A stretch of DNA of 64,000 nt from Molanna angustata (Eukaryota; Arthropoda; Insecta; Trichoptera; Molannidae), in NCBI GenBank assembly GCA_963576475.1, contig OY754978.1, positions 20,645,155 to 20,709,154 of the forward strand, in the 5' to 3' direction. The notes beneath the pieces are model-generated. The model made no database searches. It saw nothing but the letters and a program-made list of their open reading frames with translations, and was not told the origin of the DNA. Shown piece after piece: positions 1 through 9,430 of the stretch. Positions within the stretch are counted from its first letter, which is position 1; every line of letters begins with the position of its first letter. The position numbers and the translations under genes were made by a program.

Positions 1-836
1 ACTTCGAGTGATATCCAACACATCCTTGCTGAGAGTGGTATAATTGTAAGCGCTAGGACGATTCGACGACGCCTAGTCAACAATGGATTAAGGGCCAGAA
101 GCCCAAGTAAAAAAGCTTACTTGTATAGTAAACAAAGGGAAAAAAGACTCAATTGGGCAAAAGAACACAAGAATTGGACCAAAGAAGACTGGAAGAATGT
201 AATCTGGAGCGATGAAACAAAAATTTCTATATTTGTATCGGATGGAATAAAGTATGTTAGGAGGAGAACTGGAGAAGACTTGTTACCAGTGTGTACCACC
301 GTCACCATGAAGCACCCTCTCAGCATAATGATATGGGGGTGCATGTCAAGAAGTGGCGTGGGTCGTCTACATATCATTGATGGGACGTTACATGAAAAAA
401 ATACAAGGAGACTATCTTGGATCCAAAGTTAAAGCCTTTTATAGCGGATCTGTTTGGAGAAAATAGAGAGACATGCATATTCCAGCAAGACAACGCACCC
501 TGTCATACTGCTAAAAGTGTCTCAAGCTGGTTCGAAGAAAATAATATTATGGTACTTAAGTGGCCTGGTAACAGCCCAGATCTTAATTAGATAGAAAACT
601 TGTGGGCCAGGTTGAAAATCTTTGTATCTTTATACTTTGCTGCTATTGCTTTGTGGCACATTTTAACTAATATAATTAAATAAAATCTCTTATCGAATAA
701 GAGGGCCCTGATTGAAGCTGTAATAAAATCATGATTCAAGGTCATCAATAATGCAGATTTGGAGAAGTTGGTGGACTCAATGCCTCGAAGAATGAAGGCT
801 GTGATAAAAAATAAAGGCTACCCAACTAAATACTAA
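1..836 (+). pseudogene. Tc1-like DD34E transposase, broken
   Basis: This would be the DNA-cutting and joining enzyme of a Tc1-like transposon. Frame 1 gives a helix-turn-helix-like stretch (ARTIRRRLVNNGLRAR), then WSDETKI with the first catalytic D near base 211. The second D is in QQDNAPCHT near 490-495, and the third acidic residue is in IENLW near 593. Exactly 34 codons separate the second D from this E, which is the DD34E signature of Tc1. Damage: a frameshift in the A-run near 393-400, a TAG at 588-590 where the family has proline (SPDLNPIENLW), roughly 65 bp of foreign or slipped sequence at about 622-689, and a further TGA near 733. The C-terminus LVDSMPRRMKAVIKNKG and stop (834-836) are recognisable. 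The family usually has about 340 residues; about 270 codons are visible here. Confidence 0.85.
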
Positions 837-1090
837 AGTGATTTATCTTAAACACGTGAATTTTAAATTTTATTGTCATTAACAATTTTCCATAGCTGAG
901 CACAATATTTTTTATATTTTATTCAATGTACAATAATTTTAATAAAATGTGTATTATATCTGAATATTTTATGTATAAATGATAATTCATGCATAACCCA
1001 CACTATAATAAAGACAAGGCAATAATATTTTTTTAGAAATATTCATTTAGAAATCTAAGAAGGAAGATTTTCTTTATAATTTAGTCGAGT

Positions 1091-1125
1091 AAAAAATAGT
1101 TTCCATTTTTTTGGCCACTACTGTA
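1091..1125 (+). repeat. Tc1-like 3' terminal inverted repeat
   Basis: The terminal TTGGCCACTACTG with a preceding T-run matches the inward-pointing CAGT..GGCCAAAA ends of Tc1-type elements. It stops at a TA dinucleotide (1124-1125), the superfamily target site. The partner repeat is outside the window. Confidence 0.65.
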
Positions 1126-1540
1126 TTATATAGGTACAAATTTTTATTTGTTAACCGTTCATCTTAAGTTCATTCTATATGGTCAAACAAAAAAAATATA
1201 AACCAAATTTTGAATTAATTGAACTAACATATTTAACAAACCAAATATTTATTTAGAAATAATTGAAATAGCCCACCTAAGTGTTGAAGAATGATAAATT
1301 ACTGATTTTCAAATAATAAGTACCTGCCAATAAATCTAAAGTTTAAGTTATGGTTTAAGTATTGAATTTAGAATAAAATATGAAATTATGTGAACAAAAA
1401 ACTGATTTAATAGATAAACATTATTTTTGAAAAATAGTACAATATAATAATTTATAGTACACGTCATTGAACCAGCCATTGTATGTAGTACAAGTCATTG
1501 AACGACTGTTAGTCAAGTAAAGGTTTTTTAAACAACTGCG
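1126..1540. other. AT-rich spacer, nothing recognised
   Basis: No open frame of note, no repeat family shared with the rest of the window and no RNA-like structure was found. Note CATTGAACCAGCCATTG and CAAGTCATTGAACGAC, a weak internal near-repeat at about 1465-1506. Confidence 0.6.
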
Positions 1541-1605
1541 ATCGAGCGCCATTGTTGATTGTTTTGGCAGGGTTGAAATTCATAGTATAATTAGTTGCAT
1601 GTAAC

Positions 1606-2739
1606 TAGGGAATGCAATCCCGCAGGACGATGTCAATCCAGGTATTTGCGGGACTGAACAATCTTAGTACCGCTGGATCCAGGTATTTGCGGGATCCAGC
1701 AGGGTGGACTTAGATATCTTATCAATCGTATAATAAAGACCTAATTAATACCTCGATCTACCAACCTTGTTTTTAGAGTTTTAAATTTATACCTAATCAA
1801 ACACGTTCTTTGGGACATTTTAAATGGTTTATTAACATACTTACCTTTAGTTAGACATCGGTAAAGTTTGTCATAAATTGGCAAAGAATAAAATGAGACA
1901 TAAATATATATTACAAATTAAATTTAAATAATAACGTTCACACGACAAACAATAGTTTTGTACAATAAGCATCATAAGTTTAAACATTATTTTGGAAATA
2001 GCTTCGTATAAAAGTTAAAGTATTGTGTCGTCTGATAAACGGCTTCTGATATTGGACACAAGGTAGCCAGTGGCTGAAAAAGCTCGTTCAGATTCCACGC
2101 TGGTTGGCACAATAGTCATTTGCGCATTGTAAGTGAATTGAAGGTATGTGCCTTTCCACCGGACTCGAAATAATTCATTTCCTTCTTTATCAAAACCTCA
2201 ATGTTGCTCATATTGCCAGATCTAGGTTGTTGGGCTGTTGATCTCGAACTCTTCATACTAATCAAAGTAAGTTTGAGTTCGTCTTGAAGTGACATTGGTG
2301 CTGCTGCTGCTGCGTATGTCTCCTGATTTGCGAGAGGAGTGTCGTCATCCTAAGGTTCATCAGCGTCAGCAGGAGCAGTGGCTTCTGCGTTGTTACCCAT
2401 GTCCGTGTACTCTAGCCTTTCGACTATAGTTTTGATTGTCTTGCATATTAAACTTTTTGAAGGTAGACTAAATGTGTCATCAACATTAATAAATTGACTA
2501 CTGTCTTCTTCGTACTTATATGGATCATGTAAGTATATAATAAAACCGCTGTCAAGTTAGTTCGCCGCTCTGAAATCCGTTTCCTCAACAAATCAACAAA
2601 GAGTAACACGTATGAATTACGCTTCTCTGTAATCCCGCCAGTCCAGCGGGATCCCGCAAAATTTTCGACCGAGATTAGTCCCGCAAAATGTCTGCGGGAT
2701 CTCGGTATTTCGGGATCCCGTTTGGGATTGCATTCCCTA
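1606..2739 (-). mobile_element. hAT-superfamily element, internally deleted, with 8-bp TSD
   Basis: Terminal inverted repeats TAGGGAATGCAATCCC (1606-1621) and GGGATTGCATTCCCTA (2724-2739) are perfect over 16 bp. They are flanked by an identical 8-bp duplication CATGTAAC at 1598-1605 and 2740-2747, the target-site length of hAT elements. Subterminal sequence repeats GTATTTGCGGGA near 1643 and 1682, with related GCGGGATC/CGGGATCCCG blocks near 2692-2720. The inside keeps only the C-terminal part of a minus-strand transposase. At 1134 bp it is far shorter than a complete hAT (about 2.5-5 kb), so it is a deletion derivative that would need a relative's transposase. The perfect ends and duplication suggest a fairly recent insertion. 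Confidence 0.9.
2000..2540 (-). pseudogene. hAT transposase C-terminal remnant (hATC dimerisation domain)
   Basis: Minus-strand reading recovers about 175 codons with interruptions. From the N-terminal side there is YLHDPYKYEEDSS..FINVDDTFSLPSKS, an acidic alanine-rich stretch, MSLQDELKLTLISMK and NIEVLIKKEMNYFESGG. Last comes PTSVESERAFSATG followed by NIRSRLSDDT near 2107-2030. The SVESERAFS..RSRL block is the conserved hATC dimerisation motif, which in the family sits beside the last catalytic acidic residue. Damage: a TAA near 2350, a frameshift near 2130-2145 and a stop just after the DDTI motif. The zinc-finger and catalytic core are deleted. It is the only coding remnant in the 1606-2739 element. 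Confidence 0.8.
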
Positions 2740-3135
2740 CATGTAACACATTACATCCAACTGTTGATAGTATGTGTATAGTAAAAGAATACGTAAAAAT
2801 CCATGTATTTTATAAATAAAAATAAATAAACGTACCAAACTATGAACCCTAGCATCTAAATTATTGAATATTTTTAAGATATTTTGTTTTTTATATAAAA
2901 AATGTATGTCAGGCAAGACTTGTGTGAAGGTCAGTAGGTACTTTTTCCTCTCTCGAATATGTAAACAGCTTGATGGTATGTATGTATGGAGATTAAGTAT
3001 CAAACTACTGAGATTCCCCGTAAGAAAAGTTCAAGATGCACTGCGATAGTGTATATGTTTTTATAGAAAATTAAATTATCTAGTTGGTTTTTCTGCGTTT
3101 TTCAATATTTAAGAAAAATGGGAAATAAAGTCAGT

Positions 3136-4148
3136 AAAAAACACACAAATTATTATAAAAAATATACATAAATATATGTTTTTAATTTGATGCCAAAAAG
3201 AATAGTGTTTGTAATCATTTTTATTGACTCACAAACAGCGAAGTGTATAATTTTATTTTAATATTATATTTATTACGCTGCAGTTTATCAATGTTGGAGA
3301 TAGTTTTTTCAAGTCAAGTTTGTTCAAAATGCAGAAAAATATCAAAAAACATTAGGTTTCCGTTGATTTAATTCACGTATAAAACTTTTTTAACGCACGT
3401 GATATTTATCTTAACTAACATGTAACTTCATCATGTATTAGGGTGTTTTAATAAATCATATTATATTCAATTACTAGATTCAGTGTTTTATGTTCTCTTA
3501 ATTTCTCCCAAATGTAAAACAAAATGTTTAATTTTGTTTTATAAAAGTCTGTACTTAACATCTATAAAACATATTGTCATATAAAAGGAATATAACAGGT
3601 TCATCGACAACTACATATTATGTTTTATAAAAGTTTTTGTTTTTCATTTATAAAACCAACTGTTGATAATAGGTATATAAACGTCACACTAATAATTTTA
3701 TGTCGTATTGAAGTCATCCATAATACCACTATACAATCGTCTATTAAAGTTTTTTCTAAAACGTTTATAGGCCAATAAGTTGTTTAGATGTTATAATAAT
3801 ACCCTTTTTATGACGATATTGTCTTTTTAAAAATCTTTATACAACTGAAATGTTTTTACGACTTACAGATTTGTTAAGTTAACGTTTCGATTAAGACCAT
3901 TATGTGATCCTTGTATAATTACGTTGCAAAAACGTTTATTGGACGTTGCAATTAGACTATTTAGTTAGAGGACTTAACCGTCAGATGTACAACGTCTATA
4001 CGACTAACAGAGTTAGTTAATAACCACTATAAAACTCCTATACGACTAAAAGTCATAGGTATAACTCTTATTTATACGACTTGTTTGCTAGTTGGATTGT
4101 CTCTGGGGGAAACATAAAATTAAAATAGTCGCATCATTTCTATCTTCG
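3136..4148. other. AT-rich spacer with loose TATAAAA/TATACGACT repeats
   Basis: No gene is visible. The stretch 3500-3700 repeats variants of TTTTATAAAAGT and TATAAAAC. 3990-4080 repeats TATACGACT about four times at irregular spacing. Neither is a clean tandem array. Confidence 0.5.
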
Positions 4149-4385
4149 GCCTTCGTGGCTCAGTTGGTTAGGTATCTGACTACTGATCCAAGGGTCCCAG
4201 ATTCGATTCCCGGTGGAGATACAGTTTTTAATTGTGTTTTAAGTCTGGCTCTGTGAGACGATTAATACCATAAGCAGATCGTAAGTCTCCAGAATGTGGC
4301 AGCTTGTTATTGGTGCATGTTAAATAATTATTTGACATTGTACCTGTTAGTTGCCCGTGAAGCTACATAAAATAAAAAGTTATAA
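4149..4385 (+). mobile_element. tRNA-derived SINE (SINE1), near full length
   Basis: The head resembles a tRNA with an A box TGGCTCAGTTGG (4156-4167) and a B box GATTCGATTCC (4200-4210), the internal RNA polymerase III promoter. It is followed by a non-tRNA body carrying CCAGAATGTGGCAGC, TTATTGGTGCATGTTAAAT and TGTACCTGTTAGTTGCCC. The same body recurs in reverse at 12043-12150, 54445-54545 and 60950-60985, and heads recur at 12690-12810 and 17955-18020. It ends in an A/T-rich tail. A functional tRNA is ruled out by poor arm pairing and the continuing body. Confidence 0.75.
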
Positions 4386-5185
4386 TATAATATTATGCTG
4401 ATTAATTATTTAAATGTTTTATCAAATGACAGAACGAACGCGTATAATATCTGTCAAATGACAAATGTCAACCACGGTAGACGGTGCTGCCAGGACTTAA
4501 ATTTTTAGATATTATTGGAGAGTTGCACGAAAAAAATATGAATCCTTATGAAGAAGGGGTTGAACTTAACATTGTTTTTACTCCTCACTACCCCAAGGGG
4601 ATTTATGAATTCGCAATTTTTAAAGTAATTTTTTATTGCAGATTATCAACTAGTATCATGCTGGGATTGCATTCTGAAAGTTTTATCACAATGTATCTGT
4701 GTCACAATTATCACAATGTATCTCTGCTGTGTACTATAATATACTACGTACGGCGTGTTTATTCTAGATTATCGATTATAGACTAAAGTGCTCATTCGAT
4801 TATTTTCAAATTTTGCAAATTTGTATATCAAAAACTCGCATAGACCTCATTAGATTTTGAAGGATATCTGAATAGTGGTTTTCATTTTTTTTAACTGTCA
4901 AATATTTCAAAGTGACTCCCATGCTCAGGAAACTCGAAATTTGTTATTTTTATTTTCAAATTGCTAAAAGGGCACATCACTTAAATAAAATGTCATTAAT
5001 AAATATCAATTTTTCATAATAATATATTTAAATAATAAAAGAATTAAACTCACTAATTTCATAAAATTGCCGAAAACTTTCTATAGAAACTTTGAATACT
5101 CTATAGTTACTTGTTAGTGAGGAGTTTAGCGTTGGCCACAACCCACTCGTTTTAATATGCAATCACAGGTTTTAAAACATTAACC
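4386..5185. other. Spacer, no recognised gene
   Basis: A 100-codon plus-strand frame (4484-4786) starts like real protein (LDIIGELHEKNMNPYEEGVELN) but matches nothing I know and then becomes compositionally poor. I would treat it as chance or as a very old coding remnant. The rest is AT-rich. Confidence 0.4.
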
Positions 5186-5214
5186 TTGAAGATAAGAAGC
5201 GTAAAAAATGGTTT

Positions 5215-5335
5215 TGAGAGAGGACTACGGTTACGATTGGTCTGGACGTGTTGCGAGAACAGCAGACCATCGATGGACCAAACGTATCCTGGAGTAGCGA
5301 CCGAGAACTGGCTGTGCAAACCCGGGCAAGCTAGA
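5215..5335 (+). pseudogene. LINE ORF2 C-terminal remnant
   Basis: In one plus-strand frame the sequence reads YDWSGRVARTADHRWTKR then ILEWRPRTG. This fits the W.GH.ARM.D.RW.KR..EW.PR motif that ends the ORF2 of several insect non-LTR retrotransposons. Only about 40 codons survive, with no tail or target duplication recognised. The longer frame at 5186-5503 reads the same DNA out of phase and is not a gene. Confidence 0.5.
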
Positions 5336-5339
5336 GTTG

Positions 5340-6399
5340 TAGCCAAATGTATTGAACTGTTAGCTGAGAAGGGGGGCGATTTTCACGTAAACCAACCAAG
5401 CAAAAATACACAAATTTGTGCTCTGCGTAACCGGAAACTCGTTCAAGACGTTTGGCGAAAATTATACAAGCAATATGGAATAAAAAAGTGTGGGAGGAGG
5501 TAAATGGCACAAGGTAGTGAGGGATGGGGAAGAGTATGGAGGTAAAAATAGCCCTTTATTACACTGGACGAATAATATGGCTGATAATGATAGGTTGTTA
5601 ACCTTGTGGGTGCTTGATCATTTCCTCTTTATTGAAATATACTTGATTAATAAAATATCAGATGGGTATTAACACAAAAAGTTCAAATTTGATAAGAAAA
5701 AATAATCTGGGTATATAATATTATAGTTAATTTTCAAAATTTGTTTAATAATTATTATAATAGACTATTGTTAATAGAGGATGCTGTATTCTCATTAATG
5801 TTACACGATTTTGCAAAGAATTCCAAACTTCCTAGGACCAATTAAGATGATTACAAAACCATAACACAATAAAGAGAATTTATGGTGGATATTTTGAAAT
5901 TGTTTCAAAGGAATTGCTCGCGTATACCTACATTATGATTTTGAATAAACGTACAAAATGAAAAGAAATTATTCATCTATATTTTCATCTTGCTTTAATA
6001 ATAAAATACAAAATAATAACAATTATTATACATACTTTACCGTGTCGGTCCGATACGAAATTGCAAATTGAAAGCCCCGTAATAAATTTTTAAATATTCC
6101 CATTTACATCACATTAATTAAACTTTGATAACTCTGTAATTCTGGGCGAATTTTGAAAAGAAAATTTTGTTTTGGAAACTTTAGATGAAGGGTAAGGACA
6201 AAATATTTTGCAAGAGCTCTTAACTTTGACAAAACATGAAGCATCAAAACATTTCATTATATATTATAATACAGCGACTCGGTAACAAGATGCAAGGGAG
6301 TTTTGTACTTTATAACAAACTGTTGTAGACGAGCTTTGAGAGAAGCAACAAAAGATATTCGGAAAAGATCAAGAGAACTTTTAACAGGTAATACCTACC
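5340..6399. other. AT-rich spacer
   Basis: Nothing recognisable on either strand. A short basic frame near 6330-6390 (RRALREATKDIRKRSRELL) is isolated and has no splice or start context that I can defend. Confidence 0.5.
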
Positions 6400-6589
6400 A
6401 AGAGTTAGCAATCCGGCACCAATTTCAATCCGGTCGGATCAGGCCGGATTCCCATCGAACCGGCCGGATCCTGATAAGTCACATCAAACTTGTTTTTCCT
6501 TTCAAAATCAACAATATACACGATGATATTTTTGTTTAGTGTAAGTTCTTAGATTGTAATTAATTAAATATATTATTGATAAATATATA

Positions 6590-6662
6590 TCGCCATTTGG
6601 CAATAAGCCCGCCATTGTGCACTTGTGCTCAGAAAGATAAAATAAATAAATAAAATAAATCT
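6590..6662 (+). mobile_element. LINE 3' end with AAAT tail
   Basis: GCAATAAGCCCGCCATTGTG followed by TAAAATAAATAAATAAA is shared with 27450-27538 (GCAATAAGCCCGCCAGTGTA with an AAAT tail). It looks like the 3' terminus of a non-LTR element cut off at the 5' side. Confidence 0.45.
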
Positions 6663-6936
6663 AAATAAATCAAGATTATTAACTGAGATCGTAATAAATA
6701 ATTTAGAAACTTCAGATTATTCTAATAATTATGACAGTCATTATAAATCTGTTTAATCAATGGCACAATAATTAACGTTTTTTTAAGTCATTTTACTATT
6801 CCATTTCATTTACATTAATAATTTGAAAGCTAATTTAGATGTATTATTTTGTAGTGAATTTAATAAATTATGGTACCTATACAGGTATTGAAAAGTAGGT
6901 ATTTGAACTTATTTCTAATTTATTTTATTTATATGC

Positions 6937-6990
6937 ATACTTTTTTCTTTTATTAAATTGATATATACTTTTTTCTTTTATTAAATTGAT
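6937..6990 (+). repeat. 26-bp tandem duplication
   Basis: Two identical 26-bp units (6937-6962 and 6965-6990) that begin ATACTTTTTTC and end AAATTGAT, separated by 2 bp. Confidence 0.85.
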
Positions 6991-7190
6991 CCCTCTTGGG
7001 TGAAGGATACCTCCAACTCGAAAGTATTGATATTGTTCTAATATGCTTTGTGAATAAGAAAACAAACTCCAAATATGAATCTATAGATTCTCACATGTAA
7101 CATAAAGTACGTTTGATTTGTTCTTCTATTCTACAGTTTATTTTTCTTAATTATGAGAGTTATAAAATGTCACAGTTGATATTTTCGAAA

Positions 7191-7237
7191 GCGTGTATAA
7201 GTTCTAACATTTGTTCAATGTTAGAACTTATACACGC
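7191..7237. repeat. Perfect 21-bp hairpin, 5-base loop
   Basis: GCGTGTATAAGTTCTAACAT plus T (7191-7211) is exactly complementary to 7217-7237 across the loop TGTTC. It lies inside the hAT-like element 6400-7684. It is too short for a canonical microRNA precursor. No U-run follows, so there is no case for a terminator. Confidence 0.9.
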
Positions 7238-7394
7238 CTACAGATTGGTCGAGTTAAAAAAAATTTATTATTATTTTACGTCATACAATCATAAAAATCT
7301 AAGAAACAATAGTGTAAAAACAACAAAACAATCTACCAATTGACTACTTGCAGAGCTACGAATATTAACAATGGCTGAGAAATTACTCTATTTG

Positions 7395-7560
7395 AAAATC
7401 TGTTCTGAATATAGTGCCTTTTTGGGTGAGACGAGACTGGTGTGTGGGTATACACAGATATGTTGTGCTCCCTTTTATAAGGCAATGCACACCCGCACAC
7501 CTTTCGCTGGTTACCCCACATTGTGGGATGTGCCGTGATGGTATGAATGAATGAATGAAA
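7395..7560 (+). mobile_element. SINE4 copy, 3' portion
   Basis: Matches the complete SINE4 at 21501-21802 from ATTCTGAATGTAGTGCC onward (here TTCTGAATATAGTGCC). It includes GAGACGAGACTGGTGTGTGG, the stem-loop CCCCACATTGTGGG and the end CCGTGATGGTATGAATGAATG. The 5' third is missing. Confidence 0.8.
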
Positions 7561-8089
7561 ATCTGTTTCATTCACCGTTGAATTCGAACATCGGATCCGG
7601 AAAATTAATACCAGATCAGGTACACGTCTATCACTGCCGGATCCACCGGATTACCGGATCCGCTTTTCTGAATTGCAATCCCTATACCTATTGAGTATTA
7701 AAATAAGTTTGTTAAAGGGATTTGTACTGACGCAAAATCTCTACGGACAAAAAAATAGTTATTCTTAATTGTTCACTTCCGTTTATATAATAGTTTTCGG
7801 CTGACAACTTATGAATGCCATGGACACAAAGACACGGTGGTTAGATTGTATCGAATAAGTGTATGGCAGGAAGTGATTGGATGCTGCGTGCTCAGGGAAG
7901 GTAGGAGTGAAAAAAGATGAGATAGACCTATGTTGACGATGATAATGAACTTATTATTTGATAAGTTACCCGGAAATAAATTCGAGAAAAAACTTGGTGG
8001 TATTTGGTACAGGATATTTATCGATGTACCCTTTTAATAAAATAAAAAAAAAAAAAAAATATTTGCGATTCAGTAAGCAAACGAGACGA

Positions 8090-8195
8090 TCCTGGTGTGC
8101 GGAGATACACGCATGTGTTGTGATTACTTTTTTAAGGTAATATATATCTGCACACTTGTCGCACTTTTCCACATCGTATGAGATGGTAGGCAAAT
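8090..8195 (+). mobile_element. SINE4 copy, strongly diverged
   Basis: GAGACGATCCTGGTGTGCGG, GATACACGCATGTGTTGTG, TTTTTTAAGGTAAT and CTGCACACTTGTCGC follow the order of SINE4 at 21660-21760 with many substitutions. This is an older insertion. Confidence 0.6.
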
Positions 8196-8274
8196 ATAGT
8201 TTGACAGGTGAATTTTAAATTATGAATCAAGCTTATTGTTTACATTATTTTTATTTAAAAAAAAGAATGAATAT

Positions 8275-8400
8275 GTCTTTTAAACAAGTACCTACTTATA
8301 AATTACCTAAATTAGGCATAAATGTTCGTGCTATAGGTGAACGAAATCGGTTGTGGCAGGATTCGAACTCGCGGCCACTGGATCACTAATATTTGTTTAG
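8275..8400 (-). mobile_element. SINE2 copy (tRNA-derived)
   Basis: The reverse complement shows a B-box-like GTTCGAATCC, the phrase CGATTTCGTTCACCTATAGC and TTATGCCTAATTTAGG, in the same order as SINE2 at 38066-38210. The A-box end and the 5' edge are weak. Confidence 0.65.
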
Positions 8401-8495
8401 TAATAGACACAATGTAGGTTCGCTAGGAAATACATTTGTTTTCTCATATTTATATTAAAAAAAAAGATTTTCACAAAAATATTTATACATATTTG

Positions 8496-8524
8496 GACGG
8501 GACAACGTCGATTGGGTCAGCTAG
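8496..8524 (+). mobile_element. Possible Helitron 3' terminus
   Basis: GGGTCAGCTAG ending at 8524, with T following, has the CTAG end of Helitrons. A 4-bp stem GACG/CGTC (8496-8499 and 8506-8509) lies 12 bases inside, where Helitrons carry a terminal hairpin. The 5' TC end was not located. A chance match is possible because both signals are short. Confidence 0.3.
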
Positions 8525-9160
8525 TTTTGAATAACTTTTGACCGTCATTTTTTTTACTGGTTTGTATTTGAACCGCTGTTTGTTGTAAAGGTCCATACTG
8601 TATAAGGTAGGTATATCCTAATGTCGTCCATATAGACATACAATGAAACTCGTGACATGAACTGAATACATTATTCCAGCACGAATTTAGCCGTTTACGC
8701 ATGTTTAATTGCCCAAATCCTAGCCCATCCAATTGGCATGGTCGTTTCAGTGGTTTACTACCGCATCCATGATACCAAGTTCGATACTAGATTGTATCAA
8801 AACATTTTATTTGATGATTTACTTATTGAACGAAATAAAAACGAATTTCACTACTGACTACATACATAGGTACTAAAAAAAACCATTTATAATAGTAAAC
8901 TTGTACCTACTTCGTATTGTGCCAACTGTATTTGAGGTTTCACGATGCTTGAGTTGGTCAATTAACCTGCATTATGATACATTAGAGATTTTTTTCTGAA
9001 TTGAATCAATGCTTATTTTGATAAGTCACTAAATTGTACATTGTTGTTATTGTACACTTAAGACAGTCGATAATTTTTCATAAGTCTTTGACTTTCTTGG
9101 TGCAAGCATGTCTCTTCTTCTGCGTTGAAATTCAAAATATTAAGAAGCTATTTTCACATG
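8525..9160. other. Spacer, nothing recognised
   Basis: A possible degenerate tRNA-like head near 8745-8790 (TCAGTGGTTTACTACCG then AAGTTCGATACTAG) is too weak to call. The remainder is unique AT-rich sequence. Confidence 0.4.
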
Positions 9161-9164
9161 GGTA

Positions 9165-9300
9165 TCGATCTTCCATCACCAATGGTTTCACAGCCCAGGA
9201 TGGGCCCTGGCCTCCTCAAGGAATTGTCTCCATTGCACCCTATGAATGGCCTTTTCTCTCCAATTCTGCATACCGGCTACATTTGGCTATAACTTTAACC
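9165..9300 (-). mobile_element. RTE-type LINE 3' end remnant
   Basis: CAATGGTTTCACAGCCCAGG then TGGGCCCTGGCCTCCTC matches 40277-40330 (CAATGGCTCCACAGCCCATT, GCGGGCCTTGGCCTCCTC). At the latter site an ATC run precedes it. On the minus strand this is the end of an element with a GAT tail, a common RTE-type 3' end in insect genomes. Only the last part is present. Confidence 0.45.
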
Positions 9301-9430
9301 GTAGCCTAGGCATACACTTCTCCGTTCCTCCAAACGTGCTGTGAGGCTTATTTTTGGCGTCTGGTCATCGTTCATCCATGTCCAAACCAGCGAGGCCTCC
9401 TTATTTTTATTGTTTGGACAATATTTTTTA

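Larger units (their letters stand above)
1..1125 (+). mobile_element. Tc1-like DNA transposon, 3' part (5' end outside window)
   Basis: The window opens inside a Tc1/mariner-superfamily element. A decayed transposase (1-836) is followed by about 290 bp of AT-rich 3' flank that ends in GGCCACTACTGTA at 1113-1125. Read on the minus strand this is TACAGTAGTGGCC followed by an A-run, the usual form of a Tc1-type terminal inverted repeat (CAGT..GGCCAAAAA) next to a TA target site. The TA at 1124-1125 would be the duplicated target. The other end lies upstream of base 1, so element length and the matching repeat cannot be tested here. It cannot be autonomous because its transposase is broken. Confidence 0.8.
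1540..3135 (+). repeat. Family A repeat, copy 1, split by a hAT element
   Basis: The sequence on either side of the hAT insertion rejoins to match copy 4 at 42283 onward: TTGCATGTAAC plus ACA..ATCCAACTGTTGA here against TTGCATGTACC plus ACA..ATCCAACTGTCGA there. Homology continues past 2748 through AAGATATTTTGTTTTTTATA, AAGGTCAGTAGGTAC and CAGCTTGATGGTATGTATG up to about 3135. Unlike copies 2-4 it ends before the CA microsatellite, so it is 3'-truncated. No coding potential was seen; the small frames across 2737-3049 are incidental. Confidence 0.65.
6400..7684. mobile_element. hAT-like non-autonomous element with GGATCCGG subterminal repeats
   Basis: The right end CAATCCCTA (to 7684), read inward on the minus strand as TAGGGATTGCAAT, resembles the end of the hAT element at 1606. 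The left end AAGAGTTAGCAAT (from 6400) matches it at 9 of 13 positions. Immediately outside are TACCTACC (6392-6399) and TACCTATT (7685-7692), a possible 8-bp duplication with two differences. Both ends are packed with CCGGATC/GGATCCGG motifs (about 6412-6475 and 7592-7665), like the subterminal transposase-binding repeats of hAT elements. No transposase is seen. The inside holds a LINE 3' tail, a tandem duplication, a hairpin and a SINE4 copy, so it has been a landing site for other elements. Confidence 0.5.

Noticed and set aside
4149..4222. Possible tRNA gene
   Set aside because: A and B boxes are present, but the cloverleaf arms do not pair well and a dispersed SINE body follows. The same reasoning applies to 38066 and 37904.
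4484..4786. Plus-strand frame starting LDIIGELHEKNMNPYEEG
   Set aside because: No family recognised, and the second half is low-information AT-rich sequence; left as unassigned spacer.
5186..5503. 105-codon plus-strand frame as a gene
   Set aside because: A different frame of the same DNA matches a LINE C-terminal motif, so this frame is out of phase.
7191..7237. microRNA precursor
   Set aside because: A stem of 21 bp with a 5-base loop is too short for normal Drosha/Dicer processing, and there is no evidence of conservation.
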